Part shown: one piece after another, positions 17,863-26,450 of the stretch
How positions within the stretch are numbered: the first letter of the stretch is position 1
Layout of the letters: each line of letters starts with the position of its first letter
DNA from: DAOUBA01 sp034432855
GTDB taxonomy: Bacteria; Chloroflexota; Anaerolineae; B4-G1
NCBI GenBank assembly: GCA_034432855.1
Contig: DAOUBA010000241.1
Location: forward strand, 1 to 52,237
Length of the DNA stretch: 52,237 nucleotides
Direction: 5' to 3'
The notes under the pieces: model-generated
What the model saw: the letters and a program-made list of their open reading frames with translations, nothing else
Database searches by the model: none
What the model was told of the DNA's origin: nothing
Made by a program: the position numbers and the translations under genes

Positions 17863-18888
17863 GGGGCGCTCCTTGGCCCTGCGTTCTACATCGCCGCCAC
17901 AGGGGCCGAGCGGCGCTACCCGGACGTGGCCTACAACAGCGCGCACGACCAATACCTGGTGGTCTGGGAGCATTACGAGGCTGCCAATGGGTACAGCATC
18001 AAGGGCCGGCGCGTCTCTGGTACCGGCGTGCTCCTGGACACGACAGACATCACCATCCGCGGTCCGGGTTATAACACCTATACCCCGACCCAGCCGGCCG
18101 TGGCCTATGCCTCTACATCCGATCGCTACCTGGTCGTCTGGGCGGAGACGTGGCACCCCTTGCCCATCACTTACGATATCTACGGCCAGGTGATGACCGA
18201 CTTGGGCACCCTCGAAGGGAGTCAGTTCAGCATTTCCTCCGGCAGTGAGAGCCGGGAAGAGCCGGACGTGGCCTACAACCGCCACGCCAACCGCTACCTG
18301 GTGGTCTGGCAACAGAAGAACGGCACCGTCTACGACGTCCACGGCCAGCAGGTGCACGGCGGCGGCGGCCTCTACCAGGGCGACATCACGATCGCCTGGT
18401 ATGTCTATTCCAGCACATCCCCGACCGTGGCAGCTTTGCCGACCAGCCCCACCACGTACACTTTCATGGTGGCCTGGGAATTCCAAACTGCTCCCAGTGA
18501 TATGGATATCTACGGCGCCCTGGTGGCAGAGGACGGAACGCTGGGTGCAGAGTTTTGGGTCGCCTGGGATAGCCTCCACAACGAGTCCAGCCCGGCCATC
18601 GCCGGCGACGAACTCGCCAAACGTTATATGGTGGTCTGGCGGTATGACCGGGGCGTGGTAGACAAGCCCATCTGTGCCCACGTCTTTTCCTACGCCGGCG
18701 CGCTCCTGGGCCCAACAGACGAGTTTTCGGGGCCTGCCGCAGATCACCCGGCCGTGGCCAGCGGACCGGCCGGCGACTTTATGGTGGCTTGGCAAGACCA
18801 GCCTGTGTTCGCCACCAACACGAATATCTACGGCCAGTTGTGGGGCAATCGGGTCTACCTGCCCTGCGTGCTGCGGAACTATCATTGA
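17863..18888 (+). CDS. Secreted repeat (propeller-like) protein, 5' truncated
   Basis: About 340 residues in frame with stop 18888. At least six repeats of about 50-55 residues share the core P-x-V-A-Y then RYLVVW: YPDVAYNSAHDQYLVVWE, PAVAYASTSDRYLVVWAE, EPDVAYNRHANRYLVVWQ and weaker later copies ending FMVAWQD. Such short WD/beta-propeller-like repeats are common in exported Chloroflexota proteins. The C-terminus NRVYLPCVLRNYH is the same tail type as in the proteins ending at 26773 and 32792. No signal peptide is present; the sequence begins abruptly at the fdhD joint (GALLGPAFYI). In-frame ATG codons upstream (for example 17800) lie in fdhD-derived sequence, so the native 5' end has been lost. 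Confidence 0.7.
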   Translation, partial: GALLGPAFYIAATGAERRYPDVAYNSAHDQYLVVWEHYEAANGYSIKGRRVSGTGVLLDTTDITIRGPGYNTYTPTQPAVAYASTSDRYLVVWAETWHPLPITYDIYGQVMTDLGTLEGSQFSISSGSESREEPDVAYNRHANRYLVVWQQKNGTVYDVHGQQVHGGGGLYQGDITIAWYVYSSTSPTVAALPTSPTTYTFMVAWEFQTAPSDMDIYGALVAEDGTLGAEFWVAWDSLHNESSPAIAGDELAKRYMVVWRYDRGVVDKPICAHVFSYAGALLGPTDEFSGPAADHPAVASGPAGDFMVAWQDQPVFATNTNIYGQLWGNRVYLPCVLRNYH

Positions 18889-18963
18889 CCTCTCCCCTAC
18901 CCCCGCACCCCCTTCCCCTCTCCTGGCGGGAGAGGGGGAGGGAGGCAGGGGGCGGAGGCGAGG
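18889..18963. repeat. REP-like CCCTCTCC palindrome
   Basis: It starts directly after the repeat-protein stop. Core arms CCCTTCCCCTCTCC and GGAGAGGGGGAGGG pair with one mismatch around a 5-base loop, with C-rich and G-rich flanks on either side. Relatives lie inside coding sequence at 21166-21193, 36453-36473 and 45572-45606. Confidence 0.7.
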
Positions 18964-19019
18964 TCGGTTTGGAGCGGCCCAGAGTTGCGCCTGCGCTCGG
19001 GTGTGCTACAACGGACTTG

Positions 19020-19216
19020 ATGAAACGGCGGCTCTTGCTTCTCGCTTGCGTGCTCCTCGCGCTGGCCTACGGTGGGCCCGGGCTGCGCCCGACGAGCGCT
19101 GGGACAACGACGCACTGCACGAACTGCACCGGGTCCCCGGCTTGGCCTTCGAGGCGGTGGATGTCTCGTCGCTGATGGTGGACCCGAACTCGGGGCAAGC
19201 GCGGGCGAATCCATAA
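19020..19216 (+). pseudogene. Relic of a small exported protein gene
   Basis: ATG 19020 begins a convincing signal peptide (MKRRLLLLACVLLALAYGG), but that frame soon loses protein-like character and stops at 19175. A neighbouring frame then reads DERWDNDALHELHRVPGLAF and VSSLMVDPNSGQ, to a stop at 19216. The two halves look like one small gene split by a frameshift. Evidence is limited to composition. Confidence 0.3.
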
Positions 19217-19228
19217 CCTGCACCCGGC

Positions 19229-19257
19229 TTGACAAAAGGTGCGCAATCGCGTATAGT
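19229..19257 (+). promoter_or_regulatory. Strong promoter upstream of first BTAD regulator
   Basis: TTGACA (19229-19234), exactly 17 bp, then TATAGT (19252-19257). The transcript would start near 19264 and run about 400 bases before the regulator start at 19662. Confidence 0.75.
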
Positions 19258-19263
19258 GAACGG

Positions 19264-19661
19264 CAAGGGTTCTGGTTTTGAGAAGAACCGCCATAAAAGG
19301 CATCATCGCAGATCTCGCACGTTCAGCCACCCCCGCTTGCATCGCAGGATCGCGTCACACCACCAGCGGCATCACAGCAAGTACGCGCCGCAGCCCCCAG
19401 CCGTCAACAGAGTGTTACTGCTCAGCCTGCTCGGTTTCGATATGCCGTATTGTGCAGCGACGCGGCTACTCGACCAGCGCCGCGCAGTATGCCCGGGTAG
19501 TCCAGGGGAGAACACCGATCGTCCGGCGGAGCCAACAGCAGAGTCAGCCGGAGTGGTTTCGTTTTGGAGTGAGCACAAACCCGTACGACGTTCGCCTACC
19601 AGAGCAGGCTGCTGAAGGCCGGCGGGCCAGGTGCGGAGGAATCTGCGAAGCGAGGGCTGGG
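19264..19661 (+). other. Long leader of first BTAD regulator, no gene seen
   Basis: About 400 bases between the promoter and the regulator start. The first bases can fold into a hairpin (GGTTCT 19268-19273 with AGAACC 19284-19289). The regulator frame is open through here from 19278, but the translation (Arg/Ser/Thr-rich, no domain) does not look like protein. I see no tRNA, tmRNA, RNase P or SRP RNA hallmark. Confidence 0.4.
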
Positions 19662-22600
19662 GTGACTGAACGGCCTGCGGCACGCACGACGGCAGAGTTA
19701 AGTATCTGCCTGTTGGGTCCGCCCCGCGTGGAATTGGCCGGTCGTGCTCTCCCCATCGCTCGCCGCCAGGCCCGCGCCCTGCTCTACCGCCTGGCGATTC
19801 ACCTGCAGCCCGTCCCCCGCGAGCAACTCTGTGGCCTCTTCTGGCCCGACGTCCCCGAATCCGTCGCCCGCCGCGACCTGAGCCGCCTGTTGACCCATCT
19901 CCGGCGTGCCCTGCCTGCGCCCGAGGTGCTGCTCACCACCGAAGACCACGTCGGGCTGGATCCCTGCCGCGCCTGGTCGGACACGACAACCTTTGAGGAA
20001 CTGTGGGCGCGCTGGCAGTCTCAGCGGCAAGCCACAGCACTGCAACAGGCGGTGGGCCTGGTTCGCGGGCCGTTCCTGGCCGGTTTCTCGCTCCCGGATA
20101 ACCCGGAGTTCGAGACGTGGGCTGCCCTGGAGCGTGAACGCTGGGAGCGGCTGTACCTGGAAGCGCTCTCGGCCTCGCTCGAGGAGGCTATCGCCAGCGG
20201 GGATTACGCTGCGGCGATTGCCTGCGCCCAAAGTTACCTGGCCACCGACGACCTGGCCGAGGACATCCACCGCCGCTTGATCGAACTGTACGCGGCTGTG
20301 GGCGACCGTAGCACGGCGCTGCGCCAGTTCGAGCGCTGTGTCGCCGTCCTGGAGCGGGAACTCGGTGTAGACCCGCTGCCGGAGACCCAGGCGGTCTACC
20401 GGAGCGTCCTCGCCGGGGGGGCCTACGACCTGGCTTCCGCCGCACCGCTGGCCCGGCCGGCGTGGGCCACACTGCCGGGCCTGGACGCGCCGCTGGTGGG
20501 GCGGGAGGGAGCGTTGCGCCAACTGGAGCGCGCTTACGTCAGAGCCCAGACAGGCCATGGTCAGATGGTGCTGATCTCGGGTGAGCCCGGTGTCGGCAAA
20601 TCGCGTCTGATGCAAGAGTTTGCCACCCACCAGCACAGCCAGGTGTTGATTCTGGCCGGCGCCGGCTCTCCCGATGCGCAGACGCTGCCGTATCAACCCC
20701 TGGTCCAGGCCCTGCGTTGCTCCTCTGCGCTTTGGCCCGCCTGTCCCCTGGCTCCGGCGTGGCTGGCCGAGGTTTCCCGGCTGTTGCCGGAACTACATTC
20801 CCTGCGTCCCGATCTGCCCGCTTTGCCGCCGACCGAGTCGGCCGAGGCCCGCGCCCGCTTGTTCGAGGCGCTCTGCCGGTTGATCCTGAGCCTGACTGCG
20901 GGTGCGCGGCCTGTGCTTCTGTGCCTGGACGACCTCCACTGGGCCGATAGCGCCACCCTCGACTGGCTGGCCTACCTGGGACGTCGCCTCCACACCGCCC
21001 AGTTGTTGGTCATCGGCGCCTATCGCAGCGAAGAGGCCGCAGCCGTGGCCGAGTTGCGCCACTGCCTGGCCCGATGTGGTGTCCTCTCTGAAGTGAGTCT
21101 GGAGGGGCTGGACGAGGCCGCCGTGCTTCTGCTGCTGCGCCACTTGACCGCACTCCCCCCGCCCCCCCCTCTCCTCTCTCAACGGGAGAGGGGTGAGGTC
21201 CCCGACGACGAGGCCCTGGCCGGCCGACTGCAACAGGCCACGGGCGGCAATCCCTTCTTCCTGCTTGAGACGTTGCGCACGCTCTTCGAGTCCGGCTGGC
21301 AGCCGCAGGAACAGCCCGGCCCGACCGAATTGCCGCTGCCGGATAGCGTGCGCCAGGCGGTGGAAGGGCGTATAGATCGCCTCAGTTCGCAGGCGCGGCA
21401 GGTGCTGGAGGCCGGCGCCGTGCTGGGCCAGGCGTTCGCTTTCGCCGCCGTGCGCGCCACGGCCGGGCGGCGGACAATGGAAGCGGTGGATGGCCTGGAC
21501 GAACTGGTGGCCCGGCAACTGCTTCTGGAGCAGCCCGCCGGATACCGTTTCCGCCACGACATCGTGCGCGAGGCCGTGTATCAGGCGCTCAGCCATCAGC
21601 GCAAGCGGTTGCTGCACCGGCGGGCGGGGCAGGCCCTGGAACGGCTGCAGCCTGACGAGGCGACAGCCCTGGCCTACCATTTCGAACGGGCCGGGGAGCC
21701 GCTGCGCGCGGCACGGTACGCCTTGCAGGCAGGGCTGGCCGCCAAGGCCGTCTTTGCCCACGTCGAGGCCCGTGCCTGCTTCGACCGCGTTCTGGCCCTG
21801 TTGGAGCCAGAAACCGCGCTGCGGCGTGAAGCGGAGGCGCTGGCGGCCAACCGGCGCTTGAGAATCCAGGCGCTCTATGAGCGCGGTTGGGCGCTCCGGC
21901 TGCTGGGCGACATGGAAGCCTACGAACGCGACCTGCAGGAGGTGGCACGGCTGGCCCAACTGCTGGGCGATCCGCATACGCTGGCCCATTTGCGCTGGCG
22001 AGAGGCATATACCCACCGCTGGTTCTGCCGTTACGCCGAGGCCCGCCAGGCCGCTGAGGAGGGCCTGTGCCTGGCTCAAGCCTCCGCCGATCTGTTCCTG
22101 GAGGGGCTGTGCTGGCGCGAGGTGGGGATGGCGGCGCGGGCGACGGGCGACTATGCTCAGGCGCGGGCGGCGCTGGAGCGAGCCCTGGCCCTGTTCGTGG
22201 AAGTGCACGAGGTCGTGTACGAACTGCATGCGCTGGGCAACCTCTCGACCCTCTACTGGTACGTGGGGGAACACGAGCGGGCGATGGACATGGCGCGCCG
22301 GGCCTTGGCCCGCTGCGACGCGGCGGGACTGCCGTTGGAACGCCGGTTGCCTCTGGGCGACATGGGGGTAGCGGCAGCCGCCCTCGGCGACGGTGGTCTG
22401 GCCCGGCGCTGCCTCTCCGAAAGCCTGGCCATCGCCCGCCAGATCGCCGACCGCACCCAGGAGATCCTCTGCCTGGGCCACCTGGGTTGGCTGGGCGTGC
22501 AGGAGCGGCAACTGAGCGAGGCATTGGACTGTTTGCGCGCGGCGCTGGCCCTGGCCGAGAGCATTGACTCGCGCACCGAGCAATCCTGGCTGCACTCCGG

Positions 22601-22772
22601 GCTGGCCGAGGTGTATCGCCTGGGCGGCGATCGGGAGCAGGCAGAGACGCACGCCCGCCGGGCGCTGGAACTGGCCCAGAGGTACGGGCGGGCCTACGAC
22701 GAAGCACTGGCGCGCCGCATCCTGGAAGGGCCGGAGCAGGATTACGGCTGCGGCGGCAGCACAGTACAATAG
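19662..22772 (+). CDS. BTAD/SARP-like regulator with AAA ATPase and TPR repeats
   Basis: 1036 residues from GTG 19662 (GAGGG 5 bases upstream). Residues 11-100 form an OmpR-like winged helix (LSICLLGPPRVELAG, RQARALLYRLA). Residues 105-255 form a bacterial transcriptional activator domain (RDLSRLLTHLRRAL, FERCVAVLERELGVDPLPETQ). A STAND-type AAA ATPase follows, with Walker A GEPGVGKS (307-314), Walker B VLLCLDDLHWAD and ATGGNPFFLLETLR. About residues 690-1030 are TPR-like helices (RALALFVEVHEVVYELHALG and similar). A REP-like palindrome adds a Pro-rich stretch at about 498-512. Proteins of this build activate promoters with direct repeats when a signal reaches the TPRs. The direct-repeat promoter right after it (22797-22832) is its likely target. 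Unlike the second copy (27071) it lacks a C-terminal helix-turn-helix. Confidence 0.9.
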   Translation: MTERPAARTTAELSICLLGPPRVELAGRALPIARRQARALLYRLAIHLQPVPREQLCGLFWPDVPESVARRDLSRLLTHLRRALPAPEVLLTTEDHVGLDPCRAWSDTTTFEELWARWQSQRQATALQQAVGLVRGPFLAGFSLPDNPEFETWAALERERWERLYLEALSASLEEAIASGDYAAAIACAQSYLATDDLAEDIHRRLIELYAAVGDRSTALRQFERCVAVLERELGVDPLPETQAVYRSVLAGGAYDLASAAPLARPAWATLPGLDAPLVGREGALRQLERAYVRAQTGHGQMVLISGEPGVGKSRLMQEFATHQHSQVLILAGAGSPDAQTLPYQPLVQALRCSSALWPACPLAPAWLAEVSRLLPELHSLRPDLPALPPTESAEARARLFEALCRLILSLTAGARPVLLCLDDLHWADSATLDWLAYLGRRLHTAQLLVIGAYRSEEAAAVAELRHCLARCGVLSEVSLEGLDEAAVLLLLRHLTALPPPPPLLSQRERGEVPDDEALAGRLQQATGGNPFFLLETLRTLFESGWQPQEQPGPTELPLPDSVRQAVEGRIDRLSSQARQVLEAGAVLGQAFAFAAVRATAGRRTMEAVDGLDELVARQLLLEQPAGYRFRHDIVREAVYQALSHQRKRLLHRRAGQALERLQPDEATALAYHFERAGEPLRAARYALQAGLAAKAVFAHVEARACFDRVLALLEPETALRREAEALAANRRLRIQALYERGWALRLLGDMEAYERDLQEVARLAQLLGDPHTLAHLRWREAYTHRWFCRYAEARQAAEEGLCLAQASADLFLEGLCWREVGMAARATGDYAQARAALERALALFVEVHEVVYELHALGNLSTLYWYVGEHERAMDMARRALARCDAAGLPLERRLPLGDMGVAAAALGDGGLARRCLSESLAIARQIADRTQEILCLGHLGWLGVQERQLSEALDCLRAALALAESIDSRTEQSWLHSGLAEVYRLGGDREQAETHARRALELAQRYGRAYDEALARRILEGPEQDYGCGGSTVQ
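21166..21193. repeat. REP-like palindrome inside BTAD regulator gene
   Basis: CCCCTCTCC (21166-21174) pairs with GGAGAGGGG (21185-21193). It is translated in frame as a Pro-rich then Gln-Arg-Glu-Arg loop between the ATPase lid and VPDDEALAGRL. It belongs to the same family as 18889-18963. Confidence 0.65.
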
Positions 22773-22796
22773 CGGCGAGGTAGGGATCGCAGCCCA

Positions 22797-22832
22797 TTTG
22801 TAGACAGTTTGTAGACACTTATGTGGTATGCT
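22797..22832 (+). promoter_or_regulatory. Direct-repeat promoter, candidate SARP site 1
   Basis: TTTGTAGACA occurs twice, at 22797-22806 and 22808-22817, 11 bp apart. The proximal copy ends 9 bp before a -10 (TATGCT, 22827-22832), and there is no good -35. SARP activators bind direct repeats with 11-bp spacing that stand in for the -35. It precedes the small gene at 23003 and the secreted protein at 23295. The same geometry recurs at 30970-31000. Confidence 0.6.
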
Positions 22833-22861
22833 GCTGCTTGGAAACAGGCAGCAGTTTTTTT
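22831..22861 (+). terminator. Rho-independent terminator of first BTAD regulator
   Basis: CTGCTGCTTG (22831-22840), GAAA loop, CAGGCAGCAG (22845-22854), one G-U pair, then seven T. It overlaps the -10 of the direct-repeat promoter by two bases, so regulator transcription ends where the next promoter begins. Confidence 0.9.
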
Positions 22862-22919
22862 GTTCGGTGAGTTCGTAGTGGCGACTTTCGCTTGGTTGTT
22901 GCCAGGCTCGACCGGGGAC

Positions 22920-22971
22920 GTGGCACGGGCTTTCCAGCCCGTGCGCAGGCAGGCCGGAAAGCCTGCGCCAC
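22920..22971. repeat. Compound palindrome, GTGGC...GCCAC element
   Basis: Outer arms GTGGC (22920-22924) and GCCAC (22967-22971) enclose two hairpins: GCACGGGCT/AGCCCGTGC (22923-22944) and GCAGGC/GCCTGC (22945-22966). It lies in the leader of the small gene. A shorter related hairpin is at 26889-26908. Confidence 0.6.
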
Positions 22972-23002
22972 CTGCAAATCTCTTCGACAAGGAGCAGGAT
23001 AG

Positions 23003-23230
23003 ATGATCACTCCGGCGCCGTACATATCGTTTCTCATCCGGCTGTGGCGTGAGCCGGAGCAGGGGTCAGAGCCAGCCGCCGATTGGCACAGCGAGGTCAG
23101 GCACATCCAGAGCAGCCGCTGCTGGACTTTTGCCAGCCTGGCTGAGACGTTGGAGTTTCTGCGGCGACACGTGGGCGGGCCGGAAACATTGAGTCTGGAT
23201 GAGGGCGGCGAGACGAAATCGGGAGGGTAA
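23003..23230 (+). CDS. Small cytoplasmic protein of BTAD module 1
   Basis: 75 residues with AAGGAG upstream of the ATG, no signal peptide and no membrane helix. The core ISFLIRLWREP, then DWHSEVRHIQSSRCWTFASL, then LEFLRRHV aligns with the 66-residue protein at 31112 (TVRVWLED, EWRGKVQHTLSGEVRYFRDW, LVAFIAEKA). Shared positions are a hydrophobic-R-hydrophobic-W start, an acidic-W, V-x-H, an aromatic near the centre and a hydrophobic helix at the end. Both copies sit between a BTAD regulator and a secreted repeat protein, 65 and about 35 bases before the latter. Function is unknown. A modulator of the regulator or a partner of the secreted protein are guesses from position only. Confidence 0.75.
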   Translation: MITPAPYISFLIRLWREPEQGSEPAADWHSEVRHIQSSRCWTFASLAETLEFLRRHVGGPETLSLDEGGETKSGG

Positions 23231-23294
23231 TGCCCAAAGGGGCGTGAATGACTGGCAAGGATCTGCTTTGTCACAAGAAACGGAGGAAAGTGCC

Positions 23295-26200
23295 ATGAAG
23301 CACAAAGGATTGCTCATTTCACTGGTTTTGGGGCTGGGACTAGTCCTGCCCGTGCTCGGGGGCGGGATTGGTCCAACGGCGGCGCAGGGGCCGGGGCCTG
23401 AGGGGGGAGTTAATGCGCAGGCAGCCCTGGGCACAGCCTTCACCTACCAGGGCCTGCTTAAGAGAGGCAATGCCCCGGTCACCGGCGACTGCTCGATGGC
23501 CTTCCGCCTGTATGACGCATCCAGCGGCGGCAACCAGGTCGGCAGCGCCATCACGCCGACGGTGACCATCAGCAACAGCCTGTTCACTGTGCCACTCGAC
23601 TTTGGCGCGAGCCCGTTCGTGGGTGAGGCACGCTGGCTCGGCATCCGGGTCAAGTGTCAAGGGGATACGGTCTACGCCGACCTGGGCCGTCAACTGCTGA
23701 CCGCCGCGCCGTATGCGCTCTATTCGACCTCGACTGGCGGATTGCAGGGCCGCTCGGTGGCCAGCACGGCACCGGGCAACGGCCAGGTGCTCAAGTGGAA
23801 CGGCTCGCTGTGGGCGCCTGCCGACGACTCGATTGGCCCGCCGGGCAGCGGAGACATCACCGGTGTCTACGCAGGAGCAGGCTTGACCGGCGGCGGCACG
23901 ACCGGTGAGGTGACGGTAACGGTCGCCTTTGAGGGCTCCGGCACTGCAGCGCGGGTGGCCCATTCTGACCACGACCACGCGGGCGTCTATGCGCTGCCGG
24001 GACACACGCACGCGGGCAGTGACATCACCTCGGCGGTGCCGACGGCCACGCTGGCGCTCAGCGCGACCAACGCGGATCTGTTGGACGGGCAGCACGGCTC
24101 GTACTACCAGCGGCGCGTCACTGGCACGTGCGCGGCGGGCAACGCGATCCGCGTCGTCAACGCCGATGGCAGCGTGACGTGCGAGCCGGCCACGGGAAGC
24201 GGCGCCTACTGGTCGCTCACCGGCAACGCCGGCACCAACCCCGCCGCCAACTTCCTGGGCACCACGGACAACGTGAGCCTGACGCTGGCGGTGAGCGGCA
24301 CGCCCGCCTTGCGCCTGATCCCTAACGCCACCAGCCCCAACCTGGTCGGCGGCTACAGTGGCAACAGCGTCACGGCGGGTGCGGCGGGCGCGACCATCGG
24401 CGGCGGTGGGGCGGCCGGCAATCTCAACCGCGTCACCGACGACTATGGCACGGTGGGAGGCGGAAGCAACAACCGGGCAGGGAACAACACGGGGACAACC
24501 TCAGATCGGCCGTATGCCACCGTCGGTGGGGGCCAGGGCAACACCGCCAGCGGGGAGTCCGCCACCGTCGGCGGGGGCGGCTGGAACACGGCGAGCGGCA
24601 ACTACAGCACCGTCGGGGGGGGCGATGCCAACGCGGCGACGGCGGACCACGCCGCGCTGGGGGGTGGTGGTGAGAACTGGGCCGGCGGCTCGTACGCCGC
24701 CATCGGCGGGGGTGCGAGCAACCTGGTCACGGCCACCTATGGCACCATCGCCGGAGGCTACAACATCACCGTCACCGGCAACTATGCCACCGTCGCCGGC
24801 GGCTCGAGCAACACCGCCAGCAGCGGTGCCGCCACCGTCGCCGGGGGCTATGGGAACATCGCCAGTGGCTTCTATGCTGCGGTCGGCGGGGGCTATGGCA
24901 ACACGGCCGGCGGCAACTCGGCCACGGTGGGCGGGGGTGTGGCCAACGCAACCGGCAACAACTATGCCACCGTCGGCGGCGGTGGAGGTAACACCGCGCT
25001 GGGCGAATTCGCCACCATTGGCGGCGGCGACCACGTCAGCGTGACGGGCCGGGGCGCAACGGTGGCCGGCGGTTCGTGGATCACGGCCAGCGGCGATTAT
25101 GCCAGTGTCGGCGGGGGCAGCCTCAACACCGCCAGCGGCATTCGCGCCACGGTTGGCGGCGGTACCAGCAACAATGCCTCCAGCGATTTTGCCACCATTG
25201 GCGGAGGGTTCTACAACTCTGCCGTTGGCTATGCTACCGTGGGTGGAGGTGAGTGGAACAGCGCTCTTGGCAGCCGGGCCACCATCGGGGGCGGCAGGCT
25301 GAATGCCATCAGCGGCGACTATGCCACCATCGCCGGGGGCTACAACATCATCGTCACCGGTGACTATGCCACTGTCGGCGGGGGTGCGGACAACGCTGCC
25401 AGCATGTACTTCGCTACTGTCGGCGGAGGTCGGACCAACACCGCCAGCGGTTGGGACACCACCGTGGGTGGAGGCCAGGGCAACACGGCCAGCGGCCCCT
25501 ACGCCACCATCGGTGGGGGCGGGAGCAACAAGGCCATCACTGGCACCTATACCACCGTCGGCGGGGGCTACGGGAACACCGCCAGCGGCCTATTTGCCAC
25601 CGTCGGCGGGGGCGAGACCAACTCCGCGACCCAAGACGACGCCACCGTCGGCGGGGGCTACAGCAACGAGGCCAGCGGCGGCCGCGCGACCGTCGGCGGG
25701 GGCTACGATAACACCGCCAGCGGCAACGCCGCGACCGTCCCCGGCGGCGCGAATAACGAAGCGAGCGCCCCCTATAGCTTCGCTGCCGGCGCCGACGGCC
25801 ACGCCACCCACGAGGGGTCCTTCGTGTGGTCCAGTTATGAGCGCACCGACTCCTGGGGCAACCAAACCTTCACCGTGCGCGCTCACGGCGGGGCGCGGTT
25901 CTATTCTGCCTCCGGCACGAGCCTGGGCGTGCAGTTGTCATCCAATGGCACTTCCTGGGGCTCCGTCTCCGACCGCAATGTCAAGGAGAACTTTGCCGAC
26001 GTGGACGGCGCCCGCCTGCTGGAGATGCTGGCGGCGATGCCGGTACAGACCTGGAACCTGAGGGCGCAGTCGCCGCAGATGCGCCACATCGGGCCGGTGG
26101 CGCAGGACTTCAATGGCCTGTTCGCCTATCTGTTCGGACAGGTGGAGGACCCGCTGTACATCAACACGATGGACGCGGTCGGCATCTCCCTGGCCGCCAA

Positions 26201-26450
26201 TCAGGGGCTGTACGAACTCTCCCAGGAGCAGGCGGCGCGCATCGCCCAACTGGAGAGCGAGAACACCACGCTGCGGGAAGAGAATGCCTCCCAGCAGGCG
26301 CAACTGGACGCGCTGGCGGCGCGGGTGGCGGCGCTGGAGGCCGGAGGAGGCGGCGCGGCGCAGTCAGGGCTGCTGCCGTGGGCGGGAGCCATGCTGGCCG
26401 CGGTGGCGGCGCTGCGCCTGGGGGCGCGGCGAAAGGGAGGCGGGCTGTGA
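23295..26450 (+). CDS. Surface protein: Hep_Hag head repeats and peptidase S74 domain
   Basis: 1051 residues from ATG 23295 with GGAGGA 7 bases upstream. Signal peptide about 1-31 (LLISLVLGLGLVLPVLGGG). Residues 40-170 resemble the tail-fibre-like N-domain of many exported proteins (FTYQGLLKRGNAPVTG, LLTAAPYALYS). About residues 350-822 carry some 30 short Hep_Hag/YadA-head-like repeats of the type GNTASG then ATVGGG. A peptidase S74 intramolecular chaperone domain follows (about 890-985; SDRNVKENFADVD, MRHIGPVAQDF), then a coiled coil (QEQAARIAQLESENTTLREE) and a C-terminal membrane helix with an Arg/Lys tail. S74 domains trimerise fibres and may cut themselves off at the conserved Ser. It is probably a trimeric surface stalk driven by the promoter at 22797. 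Confidence 0.88.
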   Translation: MKHKGLLISLVLGLGLVLPVLGGGIGPTAAQGPGPEGGVNAQAALGTAFTYQGLLKRGNAPVTGDCSMAFRLYDASSGGNQVGSAITPTVTISNSLFTVPLDFGASPFVGEARWLGIRVKCQGDTVYADLGRQLLTAAPYALYSTSTGGLQGRSVASTAPGNGQVLKWNGSLWAPADDSIGPPGSGDITGVYAGAGLTGGGTTGEVTVTVAFEGSGTAARVAHSDHDHAGVYALPGHTHAGSDITSAVPTATLALSATNADLLDGQHGSYYQRRVTGTCAAGNAIRVVNADGSVTCEPATGSGAYWSLTGNAGTNPAANFLGTTDNVSLTLAVSGTPALRLIPNATSPNLVGGYSGNSVTAGAAGATIGGGGAAGNLNRVTDDYGTVGGGSNNRAGNNTGTTSDRPYATVGGGQGNTASGESATVGGGGWNTASGNYSTVGGGDANAATADHAALGGGGENWAGGSYAAIGGGASNLVTATYGTIAGGYNITVTGNYATVAGGSSNTASSGAATVAGGYGNIASGFYAAVGGGYGNTAGGNSATVGGGVANATGNNYATVGGGGGNTALGEFATIGGGDHVSVTGRGATVAGGSWITASGDYASVGGGSLNTASGIRATVGGGTSNNASSDFATIGGGFYNSAVGYATVGGGEWNSALGSRATIGGGRLNAISGDYATIAGGYNIIVTGDYATVGGGADNAASMYFATVGGGRTNTASGWDTTVGGGQGNTASGPYATIGGGGSNKAITGTYTTVGGGYGNTASGLFATVGGGETNSATQDDATVGGGYSNEASGGRATVGGGYDNTASGNAATVPGGANNEASAPYSFAAGADGHATHEGSFVWSSYERTDSWGNQTFTVRAHGGARFYSASGTSLGVQLSSNGTSWGSVSDRNVKENFADVDGARLLEMLAAMPVQTWNLRAQSPQMRHIGPVAQDFNGLFAYLFGQVEDPLYINTMDAVGISLAANQGLYELSQEQAARIAQLESENTTLREENASQQAQLDALAARVAALEAGGGGAAQSGLLPWAGAMLAAVAALRLGARRKGGGL

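Noticed and set aside
18889..18963. IS remnant at the palindrome after the truncated repeat gene
   Set aside because: There is no transposase sequence or target duplication; it matches the small REP-like family elsewhere in the window.
19278..19661. N-terminal extension of the first BTAD regulator
   Set aside because: The added 128 residues have no protein-like pattern; GTG 19662 has a ribosome binding site and starts the winged helix.
19264..19661. Housekeeping non-coding RNA (SRP, RNase P, tmRNA)
   Set aside because: None of the conserved cores of these RNAs could be found by eye.
20793..22769. Long open frame on the minus strand opposite the first BTAD regulator
   Set aside because: It is a shadow of GC-rich coding sequence; the translation has no domain and the plus-strand gene is clear.
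24350..25760. Regularly spaced short repeats that could suggest a CRISPR array
   Set aside because: They are coding Hep_Hag repeats in one open frame, with degenerate units and no constant spacer length.
23295..26450. Prophage tail fibre, because of the peptidase S74 domain
   Set aside because: No phage structural, packaging or lysis genes are nearby, and the protein has a signal peptide and membrane anchor.
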